From the NCBI GenBank assembly GCA_026982075.1, contig JALSHU010000095.1:1-43930 (forward strand): 43,930 nucleotides of DNA, written 5' to 3'. A program made the position numbers and the translations under genes. This DNA is from Sulfurovum sp. GTDB taxonomy: Bacteria > Campylobacterota > Campylobacteria > Campylobacterales > Sulfurovaceae. The notes under the pieces were generated by a model that had not been told where the DNA came from, ran no database searches, and was given only the letters and a program-made list of their open reading frames with translations. Shown here one piece after another: positions 1-7,573 of the stretch; position 1 is the stretch's first letter; each line of letters starts with the position of its first letter.

Positions 1-124
1 TCTCTGCTGTAATACCCTTAAAGTCAAAGCGTGTCGCTACTTCTTTTTCTGCCATAATCACTGCGTTTTTCATTTCCATCATGTCAAGTTTTGCCGTGAT
101 ATCGAAATAGTGTTCTTTTGCCAT
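1..124 (-). CDS. yajQ: YajQ-family nucleotide-binding protein, partial (N-terminus only)
   Basis: Only the first 41 codons lie in the window; the gene runs off the left edge. The start reads MAKEHYFDITAKLD and continues with EVATRFDFKGI, which matches the N-terminal pattern of YajQ (UPF0234), where a xFDI strand is followed by an ExxxRFDF segment. Members of this family are small cytoplasmic proteins of two ferredoxin-like domains; some bind cyclic di-GMP. The start codon at 124-122 is only 10 bases from the stop of the upstream restriction gene, and its AAAGGA ribosome binding site overlaps that stop codon, so the gene is probably read through from the restriction-modification operon. The family call rests on a short stretch but is distinctive. 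Confidence 0.8.
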   Translation of the reverse strand, partial: MAKEHYFDITAKLDMMEMKNAVIMAEKEVATRFDFKGITAE

Positions 125-134
125 TTTTTATCCT

Positions 135-797
135 TTATTTCATAATTCTACGAACAAGTTTATTATGTTCTTCTTTATTCAATTTTCCCTTACCTTGAAC
201 TATTTTCAAATCATGTATTATACTTTTAATATCAATTTCCTCTACATCACTATCATTTAGTCCAATAACTAGTATTGGAACAGTTATAGATAAATCAGCT
301 GATGGTATCTCTCTAACTGTTTTTTCAAAGGAAGCTACACCACTATCAATACGTTTACTTAAGTTATCACATGGCAATATCAAAATACCGAGATTAGTCA
401 AATTATATCCATATGAAAGCTGGAATTTAAAATAGTTTCTATATGAACTAGCAATATTCCCCATCTCAACTTCTATTTGTAAAGTTATAATTTTATCTTC
501 TGTGGATGTTATTTCTTTAATAAACTTTTTTCTAAAGTCACCTCTAAGTGAGTCTTTCTTATCTTTGGGACTAACATAAGGTTCCTCTTCCCAGCCAATG
601 TCAGTAAATGCTAATCTAAAATATGTATTGATAACTTGCTGCACAATATCAAGTTTTGGTTGACTCTTTGATTTATTTTTATACATAGGCAATGGACATT
701 TTTCACATATATGAATTATCTCATCATATGCATCTTTATAAAATTTATGTTCTAAAATTTCTTGTGCATAGCGATATGAAAAAATTTCTATATTCAT
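135..797 (-). CDS. Type II restriction endonuclease, BglII/BstYI family
   Basis: A 220-residue protein encoded directly after a C5-cytosine methyltransferase, with a 4-base ATGA overlap. The central part (E109-V-E111, then MGN and KFQLSYG) resembles the catalytic strand and following helix of BglII-type enzymes, where an acidic residue precedes an E-x-Q/E pair; D87 and D101 are candidates for the first acid. The later part, with ILILP, DSGVASFEK and VPILVIGL, also fits that family. It should cleave unmodified double-stranded DNA, presumably at the site the partner methylates; the recognition sequence cannot be read from the sequence. The family assignment is by pattern memory; the role as restriction partner is strongly supported by position. 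Cytoplasmic, no signal or membrane segment. Confidence 0.75.
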   Translation of the reverse strand: MNIEIFSYRYAQEILEHKFYKDAYDEIIHICEKCPLPMYKNKSKSQPKLDIVQQVINTYFRLAFTDIGWEEEPYVSPKDKKDSLRGDFRKKFIKEITSTEDKIITLQIEVEMGNIASSYRNYFKFQLSYGYNLTNLGILILPCDNLSKRIDSGVASFEKTVREIPSADLSITVPILVIGLNDSDVEEIDIKSIIHDLKIVQGKGKLNKEEHNKLVRRIMK

Positions 798-2101
798 ATA
801 TTCTCCAATAATTTTTTTCCAATTCGCTCAACAATCCCAATCACCAAAGCATTTCCCATCAAAAAAGCTCTCTTTGTGTCTATCACACCAGCCGTATGAT
901 TATCTGGAAACATATTGAGTCTTTCTAGCTCTACAGGTGTTAGACGTCTATACTTGCCATTTACATGTACTACGTGTTTAAAGCGTGAAGCACTTGCTCC
1001 ACCTTCTCCTGTGATAATAGTCCTAGAAGCTTTATCTAGACCGTCAGGAAAACTCATTTTTCCTTCACTGTAAGTATAGACATGTCCTGTGGTTTTATTG
1101 GTTCTTTCAAAGGACTTCGCACCTTTTTGGTACTGCCATTTTTCAAGCTCTTTATTGTCAATATAAAACTCTTTAGGTACATCTTTTTCATCTATGAGAA
1201 TGTCGCCTAATGTCTGCTTTTCACCATTGTAATTTGCAATCACCCTTGAAGTATAATAGATACCGTCTATTATATATCCACTTTCCCAAAAAGCATTCTT
1301 TTTAGGTGTTTCTTTATTAAAATTATTTGTTATGTCAACTAAATTGTCACTAAGTTTATTTGAAATAATATTTTCTTCTTCAATAGTATGAATAGGAAAT
1401 GTTTTTGTCAAAAGTCCATCTTTATTAAATACATTCATAGGTTTAGATTTTTTTAAAGTGTTATATGGTTTTGTACCTTTCTTATATGCCAGTATAAATA
1501 CACGCTTACGCCGCTGTGGCATACCATATTCGCTAGCGTCTAACACACGCCATTCAACAGCATAGCCCAGAGCATTAAGAGAAGACAATATAATTGCAAA
1601 ATCTCTACCTCGCTGAGAAGCGGGTGATTTTAAAAGTCTGTCTACATTTTCTAAAATCAGATATTTTGGTGATTTTCGTGTAACAATCTTATGAATTTCC
1701 CACCATAGTACACCTTTTTTTCCCACAATACCATGAGCATTTTTTAGTGAACTAGCGACAGAATAGTCTTGACAAGGAAAACCACCTACCAATACATCAT
1801 GCTCTGGAATATTGTTTTTTTCTACTTCTATAGCTATATCTTTATTTGAATGATTCTCAAATCCAAATCTTGCTGTATAGACTTCTGATGCATGTTGTTT
1901 TTTAGTAGAAGGTTCCCATTGATTACTCCAAACAATATCAAACTGTTTGTCCCTAGATGAAGCTCTCTCTAATCCAATTCGAAATCCACCAACACCTGCA
2001 AATAATTCTATCGTTCTCAAACATGTAGTCGTATTTGAAATCATAGATTTATTCACGTGTTCCTCCGAAGAATTATAGTTAAAAAGATTATGTGCAGTCA
2101 T
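794..2101 (-). CDS. DNA (cytosine-5-)-methyltransferase of a type II restriction-modification system
   Basis: All main C5-methyltransferase motifs are present in order: motif I ELFAGVGGFRIG, motif IV GGFPCQDYS with the catalytic Cys (residue 110 of this start), motif VI ENVDRLL, motif VIII QRRKRVFI, motif IX RRLTPVELERLNMFP and motif X GNALVIGIVERIG. About 150 residues between VIII and IX form the target-recognition region. It methylates cytosine C5 and protects host DNA from the overlapping endonuclease gene. The frame stays open to a TTG at 2128, but I choose the ATG at 2101 because AAGGA (2113-2109) sits 7 bases upstream. That ribosome binding site lies inside a perfect 11-bp inverted repeat, suggesting translational or operator control. 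Confidence 0.93.
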   Translation of the reverse strand: MTAHNLFNYNSSEEHVNKSMISNTTTCLRTIELFAGVGGFRIGLERASSRDKQFDIVWSNQWEPSTKKQHASEVYTARFGFENHSNKDIAIEVEKNNIPEHDVLVGGFPCQDYSVASSLKNAHGIVGKKGVLWWEIHKIVTRKSPKYLILENVDRLLKSPASQRGRDFAIILSSLNALGYAVEWRVLDASEYGMPQRRKRVFILAYKKGTKPYNTLKKSKPMNVFNKDGLLTKTFPIHTIEEENIISNKLSDNLVDITNNFNKETPKKNAFWESGYIIDGIYYTSRVIANYNGEKQTLGDILIDEKDVPKEFYIDNKELEKWQYQKGAKSFERTNKTTGHVYTYSEGKMSFPDGLDKASRTIITGEGGASASRFKHVVHVNGKYRRLTPVELERLNMFPDNHTAGVIDTKRAFLMGNALVIGIVERIGKKLLENI

Positions 2102-2106
2102 TATAT

Positions 2107-2134
2107 CATCCTTTGATAGTTTAATCAAAGGATG
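2107..2134. promoter_or_regulatory. 11-bp perfect inverted repeat over the methyltransferase ribosome binding site
   Basis: CATCCTTTGAT (2107-2117) and ATCAAAGGATG (2124-2134) are exact reverse complements with a 6-base loop AGTTTA. In the methyltransferase mRNA the proximal arm contains the AAGGA Shine-Dalgarno, which would be paired in the hairpin. It could equally be a protein operator. No T-tract follows, so it is not an ordinary terminator. Confidence 0.7.
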
Positions 2135-2156
2135 CCATAAATTAAAAAATTATCTT

Positions 2157-2183
2157 AAAAATATGTTAAATTGACATATTTTT
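2157..2183. promoter_or_regulatory. 10-bp perfect inverted repeat, candidate operator in the divergent region
   Basis: AAAAATATGT (2157-2166) and ACATATTTTT (2174-2183) are perfect complements separated by 7 bases. The repeat is centred beside a plus-strand TTGACA (2171-2176), which has a weak TATTTT 18 bases further on. On the minus strand ATGTCA with GATAAT 17 bases away is a possible promoter for the methyltransferase. Either way a protein bound here would touch a -35 region. Confidence 0.55.
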
Positions 2184-2303
2184 CACAACATTTCTATTTT
2201 ATACACATATATTTAGTAGTCATATTTTACCCTAATTTTATTAGACCCACTCACCGTAAAACCAAAATTGATACAATCAAACCCCACATTCACCTCAAAT
2301 ATA

Positions 2304-2343
2304 ATACGAATAATTTGACTATTCGTATCATATTGGCTACAAT
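2304..2343 (+). promoter_or_regulatory. fic promoter with a 9-bp perfect palindrome over the -35 box
   Basis: The -35 TTGACT (2315-2320) and -10 TACAAT (2338-2343) are separated by 17 bases, a very good sigma-70-type promoter. The -35 box is embedded in an inverted repeat, ATACGAATA (2304-2312) and TATTCGTAT (2320-2328), with a 7-base spacer. Transcription should begin near 2350, only about 3 bases before the fic ATG at 2353. No Shine-Dalgarno is visible, so the message is probably leaderless. The palindrome is a strong operator candidate. Confidence 0.75.
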
Positions 2344-2352
2344 AATACCATT

Positions 2353-3516
2353 ATGAAACAGAAAACAACACAACAATCCCAATGGATATGGCAAAATGAT
2401 GCCTATCCGCACTTTAGCTATGATAGAGAAGTACTAGACCCCCTCATGCAAAAAATAACGCTAGAACAAGGGAAACTCATCGCCTACCTCTCTTTGATGG
2501 ATGCAAATAACATCAAACAGACACGGCTCAATGCACTGGAAAATGAGATTATGGCTAGTTGTGCGATAGAGGGGGAGATGCTAAACAGAGAGAGTGTACG
2601 CTCATCTATACAAGAGAAACTGGGTCTCAAAGATGATGCACATTACAGAAGTAGAAACAAAGAAGACAACTATGTAGATATACTCATAGATGCCAATACC
2701 CATTATGCTGAGACCTTATCACTTGAGAAAATATTTGCTTGGCATCATGCCATGTTTGAAACATCAACACATTTATATAGAATGAATATCGCCACTTTTA
2801 GAGGGGATGGTATCATGCAAGTAGTCTCAGGTGCTATAGGCAAAGAAAAAGTCTATTATGAAGCACCACCAAGAGAACAGCTAGAACGAGAAATGCAAGA
2901 CTTTATCGCATGGTACAATAACACACCAAACATACTCATAAAAGCTGCCATCACACATCTATGGTTTGTCATCATACACCCCCTTGATGATGGTAATGGT
3001 AGGATAGCTAGGGCATTGACAGATAGAGTACTCTCTAGTATAGAAAACTCCCATATCTCCAAACTCTATACCATGTCAAAAAGTATCAATGACGACAGAA
3101 AAAGCTACTACGCTGCACTGGAAAACACCACAGGGTACATTAAAAAGCAAAACCCACTAGACATTACCGATTGGTGTAGGTGGTTTTTTAAGACACTGTA
3201 TTTAGCTCTCATGGATGCACAAAAGTCATTAAGTTATATTGCAGATAAAACAAAGTTTTGGGATGTACACAAAGTTGATACACTCAATGCCAGACAGACA
3301 AAAGTAATGAATAAAATTTTAGATATGGGTAGAGAAAATTTCAAAGGGGAACTCAGCAAGAAAAAGTACATCACCATAGCAGACACCACACCTGCCACTG
3401 CATCAAGAGACATAGCTGATTTGATAGAAAAAAAGTGTATCAAACAAGTAGCTGGTACAGCAGGTAAAAATACCCGCTATGAGGTCATTATACCTACTTC
3501 TCAATCCTCATCATAG
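2353..3516 (+). CDS. Fic-family AMP-transferase with N-terminal inhibitory motif and C-terminal winged helix
   Basis: A 387-residue protein. The N-terminus looks like the DUF4172 type that precedes many Fic domains. SCAIEG (residues 69-74) fits the inhibitory helix motif [S/T]xxxE[G/N], in which Glu73 would block ATP. The catalytic loop HPLDDGNGRIAR (209-220) carries the His needed for transfer of AMP to a hydroxyl side chain; the third position is Leu where Phe is usual. The C-terminal region (about 295-385) has the look of a winged helix (TPATASRDIADLIEKK), common in Fic proteins of this class. The target is unknown. It lies divergent from a restriction-modification operon and has a palindromic promoter, which suggests self-regulation through the winged helix. 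Its 3' end overlaps hom by 23 bases. Confidence 0.92.
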   Translation: MKQKTTQQSQWIWQNDAYPHFSYDREVLDPLMQKITLEQGKLIAYLSLMDANNIKQTRLNALENEIMASCAIEGEMLNRESVRSSIQEKLGLKDDAHYRSRNKEDNYVDILIDANTHYAETLSLEKIFAWHHAMFETSTHLYRMNIATFRGDGIMQVVSGAIGKEKVYYEAPPREQLEREMQDFIAWYNNTPNILIKAAITHLWFVIIHPLDDGNGRIARALTDRVLSSIENSHISKLYTMSKSINDDRKSYYAALENTTGYIKKQNPLDITDWCRWFFKTLYLALMDAQKSLSYIADKTKFWDVHKVDTLNARQTKVMNKILDMGRENFKGELSKKKYITIADTTPATASRDIADLIEKKCIKQVAGTAGKNTRYEVIIPTSQSSS

Positions 3517-4756
3517 CAATCTCCCCACGTACCACATCCAATTTACCAAGAGCTGTGATAGCCTCTTGCATTTCACTCTCTTTACATCTGTGCGTGGTGA
3601 AAAGAAGTTTTGCTATTTTTTCATCTTCTGTTGGTTTTTGCAACATAGTTTCTATTGAAATACCAAACTCACCTAGTGAAGAAGTAATGGTTGCAAGTAC
3701 ACCACTTTGGTCATCTACTTCTAGTCTAAGATAATACTGAGTGACTATCTCTTCTTTAGGTAGAAGTTTCAGTCCAGATTCTAAACCTTTTTTATAACCT
3801 AGCATCGGTCCTTGGTTACCACGCACGATGTCTACGATGTCAGAGATAACTGCTGAGGCTGTGGCATCTCCTCCAGCTCCTGGACCATAGTACATCGTCT
3901 CACCTACACGGTCGCCTATAACTGTGACTGCATTCATAACACCATCTACTTTGGCTATCATACTTTCGCTTGGTATCATGGTAGCGTGTACACGTAGTTC
4001 TACACCGTTACCTACCTTCTTAGCTATACCAAGTGACTTGATTTCATAGCCAAATTCTTTGGCGAAGTCTACATCTGTAGATGTGATATTTTCAATGCCT
4101 TCTATGAGAATGTCTTCAGGTTTGGCATCTATACCATAGGCGATACTTGCAAGTATGAGTAATTTATGTGAAGCATCAAACCCACCTACATCAAAAGTTG
4201 GATCTGCTTCTGCGTAGCCTAGTTCTTGTGCTTCTTTCAGTATCTCGTCATACTGTGCCCCTTCGTTTATCATCTTGGTGAGCATGTAGTTACAAGTACC
4301 ATTCATAATACCCTGTATAGAGTCTATATGGTTTGCCGAAAGTCCTGTACGCAAAGCTCCGATGATAGGGATACCCCCTGCTGTACTTGCTTCATACATA
4401 AGTGGGAGGTTACCTGCTATCTCTTGGAGTTCATACCGATGGTATGCCAAAAGTGCTTTGTTTGCTGTGACGACTGCTTTTCCATTTTCTAACGCTTGTT
4501 TCACCAGGGCATAAGGCTCATCAACCCCACCCATAAGCTCCACCACGATGTCTATCTCTGGGTCATTTACCACATCTAACGGATTGTCAGAAAGTTTGAT
4601 GCTTACACCTCGATCTTTAGAGAGGTTTTTGACCACACCAGACTTAACCACTATTTTTTTACCTGCACGTGCTTCAATGATATCTGCATTGGCTTCTAAA
4701 ATATTTGCTACACTGGCACCGACTGTACCAACACCTAGTATACCTATCTTAACCAT
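3494..4756 (-). CDS. hom: Homoserine dehydrogenase
   Basis: A 420-residue enzyme that reduces aspartate semialdehyde to homoserine with NAD(P)H, at the branch to threonine and methionine. The N-terminus has the Rossmann motif GILGVGTVG. The catalytic domain has the conserved MNGTCNYMLTKM and EAQELGYAEADPTFDVGGFDASHKL stretch (shown here in parts), and the last 80 residues form an ACT domain (YYLRLEVDDQSGVLATI) used for amino-acid feedback. The length is normal for the ACT-bearing monofunctional form. The start overlaps the end of the upstream aminotransferase gene by 8 bases, so the two are one operon; the 3' end overlaps the convergent fic gene by 23 bases. Confidence 0.96.
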   Translation of the reverse strand: MVKIGILGVGTVGASVANILEANADIIEARAGKKIVVKSGVVKNLSKDRGVSIKLSDNPLDVVNDPEIDIVVELMGGVDEPYALVKQALENGKAVVTANKALLAYHRYELQEIAGNLPLMYEASTAGGIPIIGALRTGLSANHIDSIQGIMNGTCNYMLTKMINEGAQYDEILKEAQELGYAEADPTFDVGGFDASHKLLILASIAYGIDAKPEDILIEGIENITSTDVDFAKEFGYEIKSLGIAKKVGNGVELRVHATMIPSESMIAKVDGVMNAVTVIGDRVGETMYYGPGAGGDATASAVISDIVDIVRGNQGPMLGYKKGLESGLKLLPKEEIVTQYYLRLEVDDQSGVLATITSSLGEFGISIETMLQKPTEDEKIAKLLFTTHRCKESEMQEAITALGKLDVVRGEIAMMRIEK

Positions 4757-5978
4757 TATTTTGTGCCTCTAATTCTTTTAAAAATCTCTTAATATTTTTT
4801 GCAGCCTGTCTGATACGCTTTTCATTTTCAATGAGAGCTATACGGACATATTTATCACCATATTTACCAAACCCTATGCCAGGACTGACTGCTACACCAG
4901 CTTGAATGAGTAACTGTTTTGCAAACTCCAAAGACCCCATGTCACGTGCAACTTCAGGGATCTTTGCCCAGATAAACATAGAAGCATTTGGTTTTGCCAA
5001 TGGCCACCCTGCATTACCAAATGCATCTATCATCACATCTCGTCTTTTTTGATATCGTGGGATGATTTGCTCATCGGGGATATATCCATGTTCATCAAGT
5101 GCTACTGTTGCTGCGACCTGTATAGGGGTAAACATACCATAATCAAGCCAAGACTTGATGCTTTGAAGTGCACCAATGAGTTTTTTGTTTCCTACGATAA
5201 ATCCTACTCTCCACCCTGCCATATTATATGACTTAGAGAGCGTGTATGACTCTACAGCCACATCTTTTGCCCCTTCTACACTCATAATAGAAGGTGTTTT
5301 ATACCCGTCAAATGTGATATCTGCATACGCAATATCAGAAATAATATAAAAACGTTTCCTTTTTGCCAGTGCCACAAGCCTTTCATAAAATTCTGGTGTT
5401 ACTGTCGCTGTACTAGGATTATGAGGGAAATTGACTACCAAAAATTTCGCCTGAGGCACGGAGTTGTCAAGTGCTTCTTCCACATCTGCTAAAAACCTGT
5501 CCTCATCTACTTCAAATGTCTCTTCATCAAAAATAAGATGCATTTTTTCTACATTTGCACCCGCCAAGATAAATGCCTGAGAATGGATAGGATAAGTAGG
5601 ATCAGGCACGATAGCCACATCACCAGGGTTGGAAATAGCCTGTACCAAGTGTACATAACCCTCTTTACTTCCCATCGTTGCCACGATCTCAGTATCTGGG
5701 TCAAGTTCAGCACCATATTTACGTTTATACCACCTACTCATAGCAAGGCGTAGTTTATAGATACCCTTACTTGCACTATAGCCATGCGTGCGTGTTTTTT
5801 GTGCTGTTTCACACAACTTATCTATAATAGGCTGAGGCGTTGGTGCATCCGGGTTTCCCATAGAAAAATCTATAATATCCTCACCATTCCGACGTGCGGT
5901 CATCTTTAAATCATTAATCTCTGCAAAAAGATACTTTGGTAAGCGATTTATTTTATCAAATTGAATTTCATCAAACAT
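4749..5978 (-). CDS. Class I/II PLP-dependent aminotransferase (AlaC/LL-DAP aminotransferase-like)
   Basis: A 409-residue fold-type I aminotransferase. Conserved features include DFSMGNPDAPTP near the N-terminus, NFPHNPSTAT, the PLP lysine in SYTLSKSYNMAGWRVGF, and a C-terminal RIALIENEKRIRQA arginine region that binds the substrate carboxylate. The sequence resembles the alanine/2-aminobutyrate AlaC and LL-diaminopimelate aminotransferase group. In Campylobacterota this gene usually sits before hom, which fits a role in aspartate-family amino acid metabolism, but the substrate cannot be told from sequence alone. It overlaps hom by 8 bases, and a 30-base gap separates it from the upstream gene. 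Confidence 0.88.
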   Translation of the reverse strand: MFDEIQFDKINRLPKYLFAEINDLKMTARRNGEDIIDFSMGNPDAPTPQPIIDKLCETAQKTRTHGYSASKGIYKLRLAMSRWYKRKYGAELDPDTEIVATMGSKEGYVHLVQAISNPGDVAIVPDPTYPIHSQAFILAGANVEKMHLIFDEETFEVDEDRFLADVEEALDNSVPQAKFLVVNFPHNPSTATVTPEFYERLVALAKRKRFYIISDIAYADITFDGYKTPSIMSVEGAKDVAVESYTLSKSYNMAGWRVGFIVGNKKLIGALQSIKSWLDYGMFTPIQVAATVALDEHGYIPDEQIIPRYQKRRDVMIDAFGNAGWPLAKPNASMFIWAKIPEVARDMGSLEFAKQLLIQAGVAVSPGIGFGKYGDKYVRIALIENEKRIRQAAKNIKRFLKELEAQNNG

Positions 5979-6008
5979 GCTTTTCTCTCTTTATTTTTTT
6001 TCTAATAT

Positions 6009-6848
6009 TTACCATTTTTTCCAACCACCAAGGGCAAAATATTCTTCTTTAGTTAAATGCTTTACACCCTCTTTGCTTACTTTAAAATAATGTTCTTTCG
6101 CATCATTATACTCTTGCGTTTCTTTGTTGTTTATAAAAGAAAAAGCTGCTGTGTTGGTTGCAAGTAGCCAACTTTTTTTACTAACATCTATCTCATAAGG
6201 TGAAGAGATGGAAAATTGATCTCTCTTGCCTGTAGTCAAATCGATAAGACCAAACCAAAGTCTCTTTTGGGGAACCAATCTAATATTTACATTCAACTGT
6301 TGTAGGCTGCTATTAACTTCTGTTTCTTCTGTCTTTTTGTTCGTATTTAATCCCGTTAATACAATGTCTTTTTTTACAAATGTATCCTTTTTGGGAGCAG
6401 TAGAAAGTGCATTGCCAATACTTAAGTCTTTTTCTAATGTTTCTTCATTTAAACTTTTTTCTGTTTTATTTTCATTAAAAGGCAACAGTGTACTGAAGGT
6501 CTTTTGATCAAATTGGGTAAAGAAATACCATGTGGCATATCCTAACAATCCTAAAACCAAGAGCACAAACCACTTGGAACGTCCTTTTTGTTCTTCTATA
6601 GAAGGAAGACCTAAATGAACACTATTCTCTTTTGTGTGAACTTCATAATACGCTAAAGCCTTTTCTCTGACATCCTTCAGATCTGCATGATAATCACGTT
6701 CAATAATAGAAATAAAACCTAATGCCTTGGCTTTTGTCAATACAGAAAAGTTATCTTCAATAAGTGCTTCTATATTTTGTTCTGAAATATTTGTTTTTTG
6801 GCTCATCGCTTTTACACTGTTTTCTTCAAGTATCTCACTTAATTGCAT
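6009..6848 (-). CDS. Conserved membrane protein with RodZ-like layout
   Basis: A 279-residue protein of uncertain function. Residues 1-75 are helical and resemble a degenerate helix-turn-helix (QKTNISEQNIEALIEDN, then KAKALGFISIIERDY). A single membrane segment covers about 93-110 (FVLLVLGLLGYATWYFF), followed by a polar, low-complexity periplasmic linker and a C-terminal domain rich in beta strands (NVNIRLVPQKRLWFGLID, SPYEIDVSKKSWLLAT). A cytoplasmic helix-turn-helix, one membrane span and a periplasmic beta domain is the plan of the cytoskeletal protein RodZ, but I see no decisive sequence match. It overlaps the upstream rlmB by 14 bases and probably shares its transcript. Confidence 0.7.
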   Translation of the reverse strand: MQLSEILEENSVKAMSQKTNISEQNIEALIEDNFSVLTKAKALGFISIIERDYHADLKDVREKALAYYEVHTKENSVHLGLPSIEEQKGRSKWFVLLVLGLLGYATWYFFTQFDQKTFSTLLPFNENKTEKSLNEETLEKDLSIGNALSTAPKKDTFVKKDIVLTGLNTNKKTEETEVNSSLQQLNVNIRLVPQKRLWFGLIDLTTGKRDQFSISSPYEIDVSKKSWLLATNTAAFSFINNKETQEYNDAKEHYFKVSKEGVKHLTKEEYFALGGWKKW

Positions 6849-7521
6849 GACCCATCCTGTGTATTAAAATTGCTGCTGCTGCACTTACATTCAGAGAATC
6901 AAATGCATGTTTCATTTCAATCGAAACTTTATAGTCTATTTTTCCCATCACTTTTTTTGAAAGTCCCGTACCTTCATTACCCAAAACTAAAACCCTTTTG
7001 GCATGAAAAGAAACCTGTTCAATGTTTTCACCTTCCATCGCTGCACCATATACTTTAAAACCAAGTTGTCTTAGTTCATTAAAATGATCTAAGATATTGT
7101 ATGAAATCATCAAAGGCATATCCAGCAAGGCACCAGAACTTGTACGTGCAACAGATGCAAAATTTAACTGCTTCACACCTGCTACTATTATAGCATCAGC
7201 ACCCAAAGCATAAGCAGACCGCACAATAGCACCTATGTTTCCTACATCTGTTAAGCCATCAAGCACCACTATAAAATCATTTTGTTTAATCTGTGAAAAA
7301 TTGGCTTCTTCAAAGTGAGTCATTTCTACCAGTAGCCCTTGGTGATTACCACCTTTAGCCATAGACTGTGCCCATTTCTCTTCTAAAAATTTAATACTGT
7401 CATGATACTGATGAAATAATGCTTGTGGAAGTATATTTTTTTTGGCTACATACACAGTTTTTATCTTCTCAGAATGATGTTCCAATGCATGTAAACAGAC
7501 TTGTTTTCCGTATATAATCAT
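6835..7521 (-). CDS. rlmB: TrmH/SpoU-family 23S rRNA 2'-O-methyltransferase (RlmB-like)
   Basis: A 228-residue SPOUT methyltransferase. After a short N-terminal RNA-binding part, the three family motifs appear in order: LDGLTDVGNIGAIVRSAYALG (motif 1), VLGNEGTGLS (motif 2) and SLNVSAAAAILIH (motif 3), which together form the trefoil knot that binds S-adenosylmethionine. RlmB methylates the ribose of G2251 in the 23S peptidyl-transferase loop; the exact target here is inferred by similarity, and another TrmH-group rRNA or tRNA substrate is possible. It is the first gene of a minus-strand run that continues through the RodZ-like protein, the aminotransferase and hom. Confidence 0.9.
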   Translation of the reverse strand: MIIYGKQVCLHALEHHSEKIKTVYVAKKNILPQALFHQYHDSIKFLEEKWAQSMAKGGNHQGLLVEMTHFEEANFSQIKQNDFIVVLDGLTDVGNIGAIVRSAYALGADAIIVAGVKQLNFASVARTSSGALLDMPLMISYNILDHFNELRQLGFKVYGAAMEGENIEQVSFHAKRVLVLGNEGTGLSKKVMGKIDYKVSIEMKHAFDSLNVSAAAAILIHRMGHAIK

Positions 7522-7573
7522 AAAGAATATTTTACCTTTTTTTTGCTTTTAGGGTGTTGTATATCTAGCATAC

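Noticed and set aside
2102-2128. TTG start at 2128 for the methyltransferase
   Set aside because: No ribosome site precedes it and it lies in the arm of the inverted repeat; the ATG at 2101 has AAGGA at good distance.
2268-2280. TTGAT-ACA-ATCAA palindrome upstream of fic resembling an FNR box
   Set aside because: The spacer is 3 bases rather than 4, so the half-sites are out of register with the boxes at hyd and nrf, and it is not placed at an activator distance from the fic promoter.
2171-2356. 61-codon plus-strand reading frame before fic
   Set aside because: No ATG-type start with a ribosome site, low-complexity AT-rich composition, and it runs over the inverted repeats and the fic promoter.
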